From Lachnospiraceae bacterium UBA3762 (GTDB taxonomy: Bacteria > Bacillota > Clostridia > Lachnospirales > Lachnospiraceae): a stretch of 64,000 nucleotides of DNA. Positions 34,164 through 43,193 of the stretch are shown here, in pieces. The translations under genes were made by a program, and so were the position numbers. Under the pieces are notes generated by a model. That model was not told where the DNA came from and searched no databases. It worked only from the letters and a program-made list of their open reading frames with translations. Numbering within the stretch: the stretch's first letter is position 1; every line of letters starts with the position of its first letter. The stretch spans positions 57,898 to 121,897 of the forward strand of contig DFGA01000038.1 of the NCBI GenBank assembly GCA_002371615.1, in the 5' to 3' direction.

Positions 34164-36864
34164 AGTACATGAAATAGCAAAAGAATTTGATATAAAGAGC
34201 AGTGATGTCATTGCAAAGCTTGCACAGATCGGTATAGAAGGAAAGACCGCATCTTCCGGGCTTGAAGATGATCAGGTTGAGGCGATCCGCAAGAAGCTTT
34301 CAGGCTCGGACGGCACTAAAAAAAGTGAGGACGATGCCCAAAAGCCTGCAAAAGAGGCTCCGAAGAATGTAAAAGAAGAGACGGTCAAACCTGCAAAAGT
34401 CACGGACGCAAAGCAGACACCTGTTATTAAAAAGAAAAAGCCGATAATAGTAGTGTCTTCGGCACGTAACGGTCAGCAGGGGGCAGGCCGCGGACCCGGT
34501 CAGGGAGCCGGTGGACAAAGAAGCGGACAGAACGTACGGGGACCTCAGCGTCAGGGAGGTATCATCCGTCCGACGGTTCCGACTACAGCAGAGCGTGCTG
34601 CAAGAATGGCAGAGAGCAATCAGGGAGGCGATAAAGATAGGTTACGTAAAACAGGCCCTGCGCCTAAAAAAGAAACTACAGAGACTGATAAAAGCGTCAT
34701 CACTCCTGTTGGGAGCGATAACGGTGGCAATGGCAGTGCTTCTGGAAGTACTGGATTACCGAGACAACCTAAAGCAGAACCGGTAAAAAGACAGGAGGGG
34801 GGAGAAAAGCCCTCCGTGAAGCCTTCTGCTGCGGAGCGTCCCGCCAAAAATGAAAATAAGGGCCGCGGCGGCATAGTCATTAATCAGGGAAGAAGCTTTA
34901 ATACGACAAGTGAGCCGTCCAAGGACAATAATACCCGCAGGGGTCCCGGCGACAGAAAAGGCAATACATCAAAGGACAAGAACAAAAAGGACAGGATCTT
35001 CGAAAACGAAGACGGATTTAAAGGCGGAAAGCAGATAAAGGGTAAAGGAACCAAGATGCCTGTACGTCCTGCCGAGAAGAAGCAGGAGGTTGAAGAAGAG
35101 AAGATCAAAGTTATCACTCTTCCCGAGACGATCACCATAAAAGATCTTGCCGATAAGATGAAGATACCTTCATCACAGATCATTAAAAAGCTTTTCCTTC
35201 AGGGTAAGGCTGTTACCGTTAATGAGGAGATCTCATACGAAGAAGCCGAGGAGATTGCGGTTGAGTACGATATTCTCTGCGAAAAAGAGGTTGTAGTAGA
35301 CGTTATCGAGGAACTTCTCAAAGAAGAAGAGGAAGATCCCGCAACTATGACACCTCGTCCTCCCGTTATCTGTGTTATGGGTCATGTCGATCACGGTAAA
35401 ACATCGTTGCTTGATGCGATCAGAAACACAAAGGTAATCGAAGGCGAGGCCGGCGGAATCACGCAGGCTATCGGTGCTTATGTTGTTAATGTAAACGGCA
35501 GAAAGATCACATTCCTTGATACACCCGGACATGAAGCGTTTACGGCAATGCGTATGAGAGGTGCGAATGCAACGGATATCGCGATCCTTGTCGTAGCAGC
35601 TGATGACGGTGTAATGCCGCAGACGGTCGAAGCCATTAATCACGCCAAGGCAGCGGGAATCGAGATCATCGTAGCGGTTAACAAGATAGATAAGCCATCG
35701 GCAAATATAGACAGAGTTAAACAGGAACTTTCAGAGTATGAACTTGTATCAGAGGATTGGGGAGGAAGCACGGTATTTGCTCCTGTATCTGCCAAGACAG
35801 GTGAAGGTATCAAGGAACTCCTCGAAATGATCCTGCTTACAAGCGATATTCTCGAACTTAAGGCAAATGCCAACAGAAAAGCAAGAGGTATGGTAATTGA
35901 GGCTCAGCTCGATAAAGGAAGAGGTCCTGTTGCAACAGTTCTTGTTCAAAAGGGTACGCTTAAAGTGGGTGATTTTATCGCTGCAGGCCCTTCCCACGGT
36001 AAGGTAAGAGCTATGATCGACGACAGTGGTCGACGCGTTAAGGAAGCAGGTCCTTCGACTCCTGTTGAGATATTAGGTCTTAATGATGTTCCGGGTGCGG
36101 GCGAAGTCTTTGTTGCACTTGATTCCGATAAGGAAGCCAAGAACTTTGCCGAGACATTTATAGCTCAGAATAAGGTCAAACTCCTTGACGATACAAAGGC
36201 TAAATCAAAAATGTCCCTTGAAGGTCTGTTCTCGAAGATTCAGGAAGGCAACCTTAAGGAACTTAACCTCATACTCAAAGCCGACGTCCAGGGCTCGGTT
36301 GAGGCTGTCAAAGAGTCGCTCCTCAAGCTTTCAAACGACGAAGTTGTTGTCAAGATAATACACAGCGGTGTTGGAGCCATTAACGAATCCGACGTAATTC
36401 TTGCAAGCGCCTCGGATGCCATCATCATAGGATTTAACGTCCGTCCCGATGCAACTGCCAAGGCTACGGCAGAGACCGAGGGCGTAGATATAAGGCTCTA
36501 TGATGTAATCTATAAGGCTATCGAAGATGTGGAGGATGCCATGAAAGGTATGCTTGATCCCGTATTCGAGGAGAAGGTTATCGGACATGCGGAAATCCGC
36601 CAGATTTTCAAGGCAAGCGGAATAGGAAACATTGCCGGATCGTATGTGCTTGACGGAGTGCTGCAGCGCGGATGCCTTATCAGGATAACAAGAGCAGGCG
36701 AGCAGATTTACGAAGGAAAACTTGCATCACTTAAGAGATTCAAAGATGATGTCAAGGAAGTTAAATCAGGATTCGAATGCGGGCTTGTATTTGAGGAATT
36801 CGGTGATTTTGCGGAGCTTGATGTGGTTGAAGGCTACGTAATGGAAGAGGTACCGAGAAAATGA
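34150..36864 (+). CDS. infB: translation initiation factor IF-2
   Basis: 904 residues. GTPase that brings initiator tRNA to the 30S subunit. N-terminal IF2_N domain (1-55), a long low-complexity Gly/Arg/Lys/Asn-rich linker (about 60-300), a second IF2_N-like region (about 320-385), then the G domain with GHVDHGKTS (G1), DTPGHEAF (G3), NKIDKP (G4) and SAKTGEG (G5), followed by domains II-IV. Full length for Clostridia. Starts inside the end of ylxQ and overlaps rbfA by four bases (ATGA), so translation is coupled. Confidence 0.97.
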   Translation: MAKIKVHEIAKEFDIKSSDVIAKLAQIGIEGKTASSGLEDDQVEAIRKKLSGSDGTKKSEDDAQKPAKEAPKNVKEETVKPAKVTDAKQTPVIKKKKPIIVVSSARNGQQGAGRGPGQGAGGQRSGQNVRGPQRQGGIIRPTVPTTAERAARMAESNQGGDKDRLRKTGPAPKKETTETDKSVITPVGSDNGGNGSASGSTGLPRQPKAEPVKRQEGGEKPSVKPSAAERPAKNENKGRGGIVINQGRSFNTTSEPSKDNNTRRGPGDRKGNTSKDKNKKDRIFENEDGFKGGKQIKGKGTKMPVRPAEKKQEVEEEKIKVITLPETITIKDLADKMKIPSSQIIKKLFLQGKAVTVNEEISYEEAEEIAVEYDILCEKEVVVDVIEELLKEEEEDPATMTPRPPVICVMGHVDHGKTSLLDAIRNTKVIEGEAGGITQAIGAYVVNVNGRKITFLDTPGHEAFTAMRMRGANATDIAILVVAADDGVMPQTVEAINHAKAAGIEIIVAVNKIDKPSANIDRVKQELSEYELVSEDWGGSTVFAPVSAKTGEGIKELLEMILLTSDILELKANANRKARGMVIEAQLDKGRGPVATVLVQKGTLKVGDFIAAGPSHGKVRAMIDDSGRRVKEAGPSTPVEILGLNDVPGAGEVFVALDSDKEAKNFAETFIAQNKVKLLDDTKAKSKMSLEGLFSKIQEGNLKELNLILKADVQGSVEAVKESLLKLSNDEVVVKIIHSGVGAINESDVILASASDAIIIGFNVRPDATAKATAETEGVDIRLYDVIYKAIEDVEDAMKGMLDPVFEEKVIGHAEIRQIFKASGIGNIAGSYVLDGVLQRGCLIRITRAGEQIYEGKLASLKRFKDDVKEVKSGFECGLVFEEFGDFAELDVVEGYVMEEVPRK

Positions 36865-37235
36865 GAAAGAACAGCATCAAGAATACGCGGATAAATGCAG
36901 AGGTGCAAAAATCACTGGCAAACCTTATCCGCGGGGAGATCAAGGATCCGAGAATCGCACCTATGACATGCGTTACGGATGTTGAGGTGGCACCGGATCT
37001 GAAAACCTGCAAGGTATATATAAGTGTTCTCGGAGATGAGACTGCGAGAAACCAGACACTTGAAGGCCTTCGCAATGCGGAGGGATTTATGAGAAAACAT
37101 CTGGCATCTACGCTTAATTTAAGGAACACACCAACGCTGACATTTATTTCGGACACCTCGACCGAATACGGAATGGCTATGTCAGCCAGGATAGATGAAG
37201 TAATGGCCCCCATCCATGAAAGGGAAGAGGAATGA
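36861..37235 (+). CDS. rbfA: ribosome-binding factor A
   Basis: 124 residues, full length. KH-like 30S maturation factor. Signature [20 protein letters not shown] and [20 protein letters not shown], with the end [20 protein letters not shown]. Its ATG overlaps the infB stop (ATGA) and its own stop overlaps the next ATG in the same way. Confidence 0.96.
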   Translation: MRKNSIKNTRINAEVQKSLANLIRGEIKDPRIAPMTCVTDVEVAPDLKTCKVYISVLGDETARNQTLEGLRNAEGFMRKHLASTLNLRNTPTLTFISDTSTEYGMAMSARIDEVMAPIHEREEE

Positions 37236-38182
37236 ATCTGCTTGAAGAGATAGGAAACGCCGAAAGCGTTGCAATTGCGGGACATATCAGACCGGACGGT
37301 GATTGTATCAGTTCAACCCTGGCTCTTAGAGGATATCTTAAGAATGCAAAGCCTGAGCTTAAGATAACTGTATTTACGCAGGATAATCCGCCGACGATCT
37401 TCTCATACCTTGACGGGTATGACAGCATGAACCTTACGTATTCTCCGAGGGAGAAATACGATGTATTTGTTGCTCTCGACGTAAGTTCTCTTGACAGACT
37501 GGGGGATTCACTCTGGTTTTTTGAAAATGCGGACAAAACGATATGTGTCGATCATCATGAAACGAATCCGGGTCTTGCGGATGTCAACGAGATCAGACCG
37601 AAGGCATCAAGCACCTGTGAAGTGCTTTTTGATCTGTTTGAGAAGCGGTATATCAATGATAAGGTTGCTGAGAGCCTGTTTACCGGCATAGTGCATGACT
37701 CGGGAGTGTTCCAGTACTCCAATATGAGCCGCAAGAGCTTTAATATTGTCGGAGAGCTTGTGGAGTATGATTTTGACGGTCCGAAGATAATACAGGATAC
37801 ATTCTATGTAAAAACATATGTTCAAAACCAGATACTCGGACGGGCGCTGCTTGAGAGCATCCTCTTTATGGACGGCAAATGCATTGTAAGCATGGTCGAC
37901 AGAAAGATGATGGAATTTTATAATGTGCAGCCCAAGCATCTTGAGGGGATCGTTAACCAGCTCAAGAATACACGAGGTGTGGAAGTTGCAATATTTATGT
38001 ATGAAATGGGTACACAGCGCTATAAGGTAAGTATGCGGTCAAACGGCCTGGTAAATGTTGCCAAAGTCACGGCGGTATATGGCGGCGGGGGGCATGAAAG
38101 AGCGGCCGGAGTGGAGATGAACGGCACATATTACGATATAATTAACGCTCTTTCACGTGAAATAGAAAAACAGATGAAGTAA
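37232..38182 (+). CDS. DHH family phosphoesterase (NrnA-like oligoribonuclease / pAp phosphatase)
   Basis: 316 residues. DHH domain: GHIRPDGDCISS (metal ligands), DVSSLDRLGD, CVDHHETNPG with DHH at about 109-111, and the DHHA1 domain near the end with YGGGGHERAAGVE. NrnA degrades short oligoribonucleotides and 3'-phosphoadenosine 5'-phosphate; it is common at this operon position. Overlaps rbfA by four bases and shares a base with the truB ATG. Confidence 0.93.
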   Translation: MNLLEEIGNAESVAIAGHIRPDGDCISSTLALRGYLKNAKPELKITVFTQDNPPTIFSYLDGYDSMNLTYSPREKYDVFVALDVSSLDRLGDSLWFFENADKTICVDHHETNPGLADVNEIRPKASSTCEVLFDLFEKRYINDKVAESLFTGIVHDSGVFQYSNMSRKSFNIVGELVEYDFDGPKIIQDTFYVKTYVQNQILGRALLESILFMDGKCIVSMVDRKMMEFYNVQPKHLEGIVNQLKNTRGVEVAIFMYEMGTQRYKVSMRSNGLVNVAKVTAVYGGGGHERAAGVEMNGTYYDIINALSREIEKQMK

Positions 38183-39093
38183 TGGACGGAATTATAAGCG
38201 TATATAAAGAGAGCGGCTTTACAAGTCATGATGTAGTTGCGAAACTTCGCGGGATACTTCACACAAGGAAGATAGGACATACGGGTACTCTTGATCCCAT
38301 GGCGGAGGGAGTCCTTCCTGTCTGTATAGGATCCGCCACAAAACTGTGCGAGATGTACTCGGACCATGACAAGGTCTATGATGCGTGCATGATTCTCGGA
38401 AAAACATATGATACATTAGACATAACTGGTGTTATTCAAGAAGAAAAAGAAGTTATGTCAACCGAGAAAGATATTAGAGATGTCATTTCGAAATTTGTCG
38501 GAGGCTATGATCAGACTCCCCCCATGTATTCGGCCAAGAAAATAGGAGGGAAGAAATTGTATGATCTGGCAAGGCGTGGGGAGAAGATCGAAAGAAAGCC
38601 GGTATTTGTAAATATATACGATATAGAAGTACTGGAGGTAAATATTCCTCATGTGAGCATCAGGGTCCGTTGCGGAAAGGGAACGTATATCCGGTCTCTT
38701 ATTGATGACATAGGCGCATGTCTCGGATGCGGAGCGGCCATGGAAGCTCTTGTCCGAACAAGGGTCGGAGATTTTACGGCAGAGGATTCCTACAGGCTTT
38801 CTGATATAGAAAAAGCGGTTGCCGGCAATAAAATATCTGATGTTATCATAACTCCGGAGGCTGTATTTTCGCATCTTAAAAGCTTTTATGCGAACAAGGA
38901 TATATCCCGTCTGGTCAGAAACGGGAATATTCTTAAGGGAAAGGACCTAAGGACACATGCGGCCGATCTGATGGATGGAATTGCCGAAGGATCCGGAATA
39001 AAGGTTTATGATTGCGACAGAAAGTTTATCGGGGTGTATGAATATAAAATATCGAGCGATATTTTTAAACCGTACAAGTTGTTTTTGGGCTGA
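38182..39093 (+). CDS. truB: tRNA pseudouridine55 synthase TruB
   Basis: 303 residues. Makes pseudouridine 55 in the T loop of tRNA. N-terminal GIISVYKESGFTSHDVV and the catalytic Asp in GHTGTLDPMAEGVLPVC (about 39). Later RVRCGKGTYIRSLIDDIG is the second signature. C-terminal PUA-like extension present (about 235-303). Directly follows the DHH gene. Confidence 0.96.
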   Translation: MDGIISVYKESGFTSHDVVAKLRGILHTRKIGHTGTLDPMAEGVLPVCIGSATKLCEMYSDHDKVYDACMILGKTYDTLDITGVIQEEKEVMSTEKDIRDVISKFVGGYDQTPPMYSAKKIGGKKLYDLARRGEKIERKPVFVNIYDIEVLEVNIPHVSIRVRCGKGTYIRSLIDDIGACLGCGAAMEALVRTRVGDFTAEDSYRLSDIEKAVAGNKISDVIITPEAVFSHLKSFYANKDISRLVRNGNILKGKDLRTHAADLMDGIAEGSGIKVYDCDRKFIGVYEYKISSDIFKPYKLFLG

Positions 39094-39111
39094 TTAAAAG
39101 AGGATAGTTTA

Positions 39112-40035
39112 ATGGATGTTATAACTGGAACATGCGAGTTCAGGATTCCTGAAAATACCGTTGTTTCAATCGGAAAGTTTGATGGTGTTCATAAAGGGCA
39201 TATACAGATACTAAAAAGGATGAGGGAATATATAAGCAGGGGATATAAGCTTTGTGTTCTTACATTCGACATTCCGCCTTCTTCCCTCGGATTCGGTGCC
39301 GATAACGGAGTGATTTTATCCAACGAAGAGAAGAGATATATCTTCGGCGAGATCGGGATAGATTATTATATTGAGTTTCCCTTCTATGAAAAAACGGCGT
39401 CAATTCCCGCCAGAGTGTTTATCGAAGAATACATAGTTGACAGAATGAATGCGAAGGCCGTGGTTGTAGGTGAGGACTGTACGTTCGGCCAGGGGGCTGA
39501 GGGGAATGCCCAAATGCTCAGGGATTTCGGCCCGTTGTATGATTATGATGTTGAAATAATCAATAAGATCAAAGACGGAAAGCGTGAGATAAGTTCAACG
39601 TATTTAAAAGAGCTTCTTGCTGCGGGCAATGTAAAGAAGTTTATGAATCTTGCTTATTTCCCTTTTTACACTCACGGGAAGTTCAGGAGGGATTCGATCT
39701 CCGTCGGAGCGGGAATGTCATATTATGTTCTGGATATTCCCGAAGAGAAGATCATACCGCTGGACGGCGTGTATTACTCGACAGTTATATATGAAGACGA
39801 ACTGTATGATGCCATAACGAATGTCAGAGGCGATACAAGGGTATTCGAAACATATATTTACGGCGGAGTGCGCGGAATTCAAAGAGCCGATGTTTCTATA
39901 GCGCTTCTTCAGTATAAGCGTGAGGAGATAAAGTTCTACAAAACATCCGATATGAATAAAAAGGTAAAAGAGGACATTTTTGAAGGTCAGAAATGGCATA
40001 AGGAAAAAGTTGGCAGGTGGAGACAAAAAATCTGA
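39112..40035 (+). CDS. ribF: RibF-like protein: FAD synthetase domain with degenerate riboflavin kinase domain
   Basis: 307 residues. The N-terminal nucleotidyl-transferase domain is intact: SIGKFDGVHKGHIQIL, VVVGEDCTFGQGAEGN and ISSTYLKELLAAGNV match the family. The C-terminal riboflavin kinase domain is not: after THGKF the expected HGxxxGRxLGFPTAN block, which holds ATP-Mg, is replaced by RRDSISVGAGMSYYVLDI, although LDGVYYS, the FETYIYG acid position and the final FYK helix can still be aligned. So FMN adenylation may persist while riboflavin phosphorylation is doubtful. It is in the standard truB-ribF-rpsO position. No internal stop or frameshift is seen, so the change is divergence rather than simple breakage. 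Confidence 0.82.
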   Translation: MDVITGTCEFRIPENTVVSIGKFDGVHKGHIQILKRMREYISRGYKLCVLTFDIPPSSLGFGADNGVILSNEEKRYIFGEIGIDYYIEFPFYEKTASIPARVFIEEYIVDRMNAKAVVVGEDCTFGQGAEGNAQMLRDFGPLYDYDVEIINKIKDGKREISSTYLKELLAAGNVKKFMNLAYFPFYTHGKFRRDSISVGAGMSYYVLDIPEEKIIPLDGVYYSTVIYEDELYDAITNVRGDTRVFETYIYGGVRGIQRADVSIALLQYKREEIKFYKTSDMNKKVKEDIFEGQKWHKEKVGRWRQKI

Positions 40036-40054
40036 AAAATGCTGAAAATATCGG

Positions 40055-40083
40055 TTTACATTGACTGTGCGCTGTGGTAGAAT
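40055..40083 (+). promoter_or_regulatory. internal promoter for rpsO-pnp
   Basis: TTTACA (40055-40060), 17-bp spacer, TAGAAT (40078-40083). It lies 20 bp after the ribF stop and gives a leader of about 95 nt before rpsO. Confidence 0.65.
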
Positions 40084-40089
40084 AGCAAA

Positions 40090-40185
40090 TGTTGTACAAA
40101 CCTGTGCCTCGGTAACGGATCCGTACCTTATCGCGGTACATGGGGATAATCTAATGATAAAGGGCAAAGCCCGAAGGAGGATTTT
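40090..40185 (+). promoter_or_regulatory. candidate S15-responsive rpsO leader
   Basis: The leader has mutually exclusive pairings: GTACC (40123-40127) can pair with upstream GGTAAC (40111) or with downstream GGTAC (40135-40139). A small GGGC-AAA-GCCC hairpin (40162-40172) ends just before the Shine-Dalgarno GAAGGAGG. Many rpsO leaders bind their own product S15 in this way; this is by analogy, not a matched consensus. Confidence 0.45.
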
Positions 40186-40452
40186 ATGATCACTAAAGAA
40201 AAGAAGACTGCAATTATGCAGGAGTATGCGACAGTACCCAATGATACGGGTTCGCCGGAGGTTCAGATAGCTGTTCTTACAGCAAGGATCGCAGAACTTA
40301 CGGAGCATTTAAAAGCCAATCCCAAGGATCATCACTCGGCAAGAGGAATGTACAAGATGATCGGTCAGAGAAGAGGGCTTCTTGATTATCTTAAGAAGAA
40401 GGATATCAACAGATATCGTACTCTTATCGAGAAACTCGGAATCAGAAGATAA
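40186..40452 (+). CDS. rpsO: 30S ribosomal protein S15
   Basis: 88 residues, exact family length. Primary 16S binder in the 30S platform. [22 protein letters not shown] and [26 protein letters not shown] are near invariant. ATG after CGAAGGAGGATTTT. Ends before a strong hairpin that separates it from pnp, as in other bacteria. Confidence 0.98.
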   Translation: MITKEKKTAIMQEYATVPNDTGSPEVQIAVLTARIAELTEHLKANPKDHHSARGMYKMIGQRRGLLDYLKKKDINRYRTLIEKLGIRR

Positions 40453-40462
40453 ATTATCATAC

Positions 40463-40491
40463 AAAGGGACGGAATATTAAACCGTCCCTTT
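40463..40491 (+). terminator. hairpin terminator / processing site between rpsO and pnp
   Basis: AAAGGGACGG / CCGTCCCTTT stem with a 9-nt loop, followed by TATGTGATTTTTATAG. Partial terminator, since pnp lies downstream with no other clear promoter. Confidence 0.75.
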
Positions 40492-40512
40492 ATGTGATTT
40501 TTATAGTTGTCG

Positions 40513-40543
40513 TTATCATCCGCATAAATGGGATGGGTGATAA
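40513..40543 (+). promoter_or_regulatory. pnp leader hairpin
   Basis: TTATCATCC (40513-40521) pairs with GGGTGATAA (40535-40543), one G-T pair, 13-nt loop, 33 nt before the pnp start. In E. coli a leader stem at this place is cut by RNase III and used by PNPase to control itself; similar use here is inference. Confidence 0.5.
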
Positions 40544-40576
40544 TGTAGGAAGAAGAAGCAGAAGAAGGAGAAAAAA

Positions 40577-42658
40577 ATGTACAAAAGCTATTCAATGGAA
40601 CTTGGTGGACGTACGCTCACCGTTGATGTAGGACGGGTAGCCAAGCAGGCTAACGGCGCGGCACTTATGCATTACGGCGACACAATGGTACTTTCCACCG
40701 CAACAGCATCTGAAAAACCGAGAGAAGGAATTGATTTCTTCCCTTTAAGTGTTGAATTTGAAGAAAAAATGTATGCGGTTGGCAAGATCCCCGGCGGATT
40801 CAACAAGCGTGAGGGTAAGGCAAGCGAAAATGCCGTACTTACAGCCCGCGTTATTGACCGTCCGATGAGACCGCTTTTCCCGAAAGATTATCGTAATGAC
40901 TGCACATTAAACAATCTGGTACTTTCGGTTGATCCCGAGTGCCGTCCCGAACTTGTGGCTATGCTTGGTTCTGCCATAGCAACAAGTATTTCGGATATTC
41001 CTTTTGACGGACCGTGTGCTACGACACAGATAGGAATGATAGACGGCGAGTTTATCGTCAATCCTTCGCAGGAGCAGTGGAAATCAGGTGATCTTAATCT
41101 TACCGTTGCTTCAACAAAAGAAAAGGTCATAATGATCGAGGCAGGGGCTAATGAGATACCCGAAGCAAAGATGATCGAAGCTATCTACATGGCTCACGGA
41201 ATCAACCAGGAGATCATAGCTTTCATAGACAAGATCGTAGCCGAAGTCGGCAAGCCCAAGCATGAATATACAAGCTGCGCGATACCCGAGGAACTCTTCG
41301 CGGCTATCAGAGAAGTGTGTCCTCCTGATGAGATGGAAACAGCCGTGTTTACGGATGATAAGCAGACACGTGAAGCAAACATCAGAGATATAACCGAAAA
41401 GTGTGAAGAGAAGTTTGCGGATAACGAGGAATGGCTTGCTATTCTCGGTGAGGCTATATACCAGTACGAGAAGAAGACGATCCGTAAGATGATACTTAAG
41501 GATCATAAGCGTCCCGATGGCCGCGAGATCACTCAGATACGTCCTCTTGCCGCTGAAGTTGATATCGTTCCGAGAGTTCACGGAAGTGCTATGTTCACAC
41601 GTGGACAGACTCAGATCTGTGATATTACAACACTTGCACCTCTGTCGGAGATGCAGAAGGTTGACGGCCTTGATTCGTTTGAGACTTCAAAGAGATATAT
41701 ACATCACTATAATTTCCCTTCATACTCTGTAGGTGAAACAAAGCCTTCAAGAGGACCGGGACGTAGAGAGATCGGCCATGGAGCACTTGCGGAAAGGGCG
41801 CTCATTCCCGTACTTCCTTCGGAGGAAGAGTTCCCTTATGCTATCAGATGTGTATCCGAGACATTTGAGAGTAACGGATCAACGTCAATGGCAAGCACAT
41901 GCGCAAGCTGTATGTCGCTTATGGCTGCGGGCGTTCCCATCAAGAAGATGGTTGCCGGGATCTCCTGCGGACTTGTTACCGGTGATACGGATGATGATTT
42001 CGTACTTCTTACTGATATCCAGGGCCTTGAGGACTTCTTCGGAGACATGGACTTTAAGGTTACGGGTACGACCGATGGTATTACAGCTATTCAGATGGAT
42101 ATTAAGATCCACGGACTGACAAGACCTATCGTTGAAGGCGCTATAGCAAGATGTCGTGAGGCCAGACTCTTTATCATGGATAACTGTATGAAGCCTGCTA
42201 TTGCAGAGCCTCGTAAGAGTGTTAACGAGTATGCTCCCAAGATCGTACAGATCAAGATTGATCCTGAGAAGATCGGTGATGTTGTGGGACAGCGCGGTAA
42301 GACGATCAATGCCATCATTGATCAGTGCGGTGTTAAGATCGATATTACAGATGACGGTTCGGTAAGCGTATGTGGTACGGATCAGGCCGGAATGGACAGG
42401 GCGATCGAGCTTATCAAGATCATAACCACAGAATTTGAAGCAGGACAGATATTTACCGGTAAGGTCGTATCGATCAAGGAATTCGGTGCATTCGTAGAGT
42501 TCGCTCCCGGTAAGGAAGGCATGGTTCATATTTCCAAGATCGCCAAGGAAAGGATCAACCGTGTTGAAGACGTACTTACCCTCGGAGATACGGTAACCGT
42601 TAAATGCCTCGGTAAGGATAAGATGGGCAGAATGTCATTCAGTATCAAGGATGTCTAA
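40577..42658 (+). CDS. pnp: polyribonucleotide nucleotidyltransferase (PNPase)
   Basis: 693 residues, full length. 3'-5' phosphorolytic RNase. Order: RNase PH domain 1 (1-220, IPGGFNKREGKASENAVLTA), helical domain, RNase PH domain 2 (about 310-545, with RPDGREITQIRPL and the DTDDDF catalytic acids region), KH (about 553-610, DVVGQRGKTINAIID) and S1 (about 620-690, GKVVSIKEFGAFVEF). RBS GAAGGAGAAAAAA before the ATG. Last gene of the translation operon. Confidence 0.98.
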   Translation: MYKSYSMELGGRTLTVDVGRVAKQANGAALMHYGDTMVLSTATASEKPREGIDFFPLSVEFEEKMYAVGKIPGGFNKREGKASENAVLTARVIDRPMRPLFPKDYRNDCTLNNLVLSVDPECRPELVAMLGSAIATSISDIPFDGPCATTQIGMIDGEFIVNPSQEQWKSGDLNLTVASTKEKVIMIEAGANEIPEAKMIEAIYMAHGINQEIIAFIDKIVAEVGKPKHEYTSCAIPEELFAAIREVCPPDEMETAVFTDDKQTREANIRDITEKCEEKFADNEEWLAILGEAIYQYEKKTIRKMILKDHKRPDGREITQIRPLAAEVDIVPRVHGSAMFTRGQTQICDITTLAPLSEMQKVDGLDSFETSKRYIHHYNFPSYSVGETKPSRGPGRREIGHGALAERALIPVLPSEEEFPYAIRCVSETFESNGSTSMASTCASCMSLMAAGVPIKKMVAGISCGLVTGDTDDDFVLLTDIQGLEDFFGDMDFKVTGTTDGITAIQMDIKIHGLTRPIVEGAIARCREARLFIMDNCMKPAIAEPRKSVNEYAPKIVQIKIDPEKIGDVVGQRGKTINAIIDQCGVKIDITDDGSVSVCGTDQAGMDRAIELIKIITTEFEAGQIFTGKVVSIKEFGAFVEFAPGKEGMVHISKIAKERINRVEDVLTLGDTVTVKCLGKDKMGRMSFSIKDV

Positions 42659-42696
42659 GTCGGCCACAGTCAAGTCTGAACTAAAGAATACTAATG

Positions 42697-42727
42697 ATGC
42701 AGTCGCCATACGGCGGCTGCATTTTTG
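42697..42727 (+). terminator. intrinsic terminator after pnp
   Basis: Stem ATGCAGTCGCC / GGCGGCTGCAT with a 4-nt loop and one G-T pair, followed by TTTTTG. Ends the rimP-pnp operon. Confidence 0.9.
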
Positions 42728-43104
42728 TTATAAAACCGTTTGTAATTGTCAGATAATTATGTTAAAAAACATATGTATATCCTGAAGAATATAATAAGAT
42801 TTCTTGCGTTATAAAAGTCAAAATGATAATAATTAACATATTATCCACAAAAAGTGGAAAAGTTAATACGCGATATAACAAAATTTAATCAATTAATAAC
42901 AGATGCTATAAAACTAATAAAATAGCAGATATTTTCTTCGCGCGATTTTACATAACCTGGTTTTTCGAACGAATATTTGCTTTCGCACGTTAAAATGTGG
43001 ATAAAACAATCAAATCATGTGAAATTCCGATAATAATACGATCATAATTACAATTTTCACAGAATTCACATAAAACAATTCTACCTGTTATTTGCTTATC
43101 CTCC
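42728..43104. other. AT-rich intergenic region with two perfect DnaA boxes
   Basis: About 375 bases without a gene, much richer in A and T than the flanking genes. It holds TTATCCACA at 42841-42849 and its exact reverse complement TGTGGATAA at 42996-43004, i.e. two full-consensus DnaA boxes facing each other 146 bp apart, plus a 7/9 match at 43096-43104. No dnaA, dnaN or gyrB is in the window, so it is not the usual Firmicutes origin. No open reading frame with a ribosome binding site, tRNA or strong hairpin was found inside. Confidence 0.7.
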
Positions 43105-43133
43105 TTAACATTGAAGCTTTACTATGATAAAAT
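43105..43133 (+). promoter_or_regulatory. candidate deoB promoter
   Basis: TTAACA (43105-43110), 17-bp spacer, TAAAAT (43128-43133), about 55 nt before the deoB ATG. Lies at the right end of the DnaA-box spacer. Confidence 0.55.
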
Positions 43134-43193
43134 AAATCGGTTAATCTGTGCTTTAAGAGCCGTTTTGCGGATATTTGTGAAAGGATAGCATAT

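Noticed and set aside
41885..42529. A 214-codon open frame antisense to pnp
   Set aside because: It lies entirely opposite a highly conserved gene, has no ribosome binding site and no recognisable domain; it arises from the codon pattern of the sense gene.
42728..43104. Primary chromosomal origin (oriC)
   Set aside because: Only two perfect DnaA boxes and no dnaA, dnaN, rpmH or gyr genes nearby; Firmicutes origins flank dnaA.
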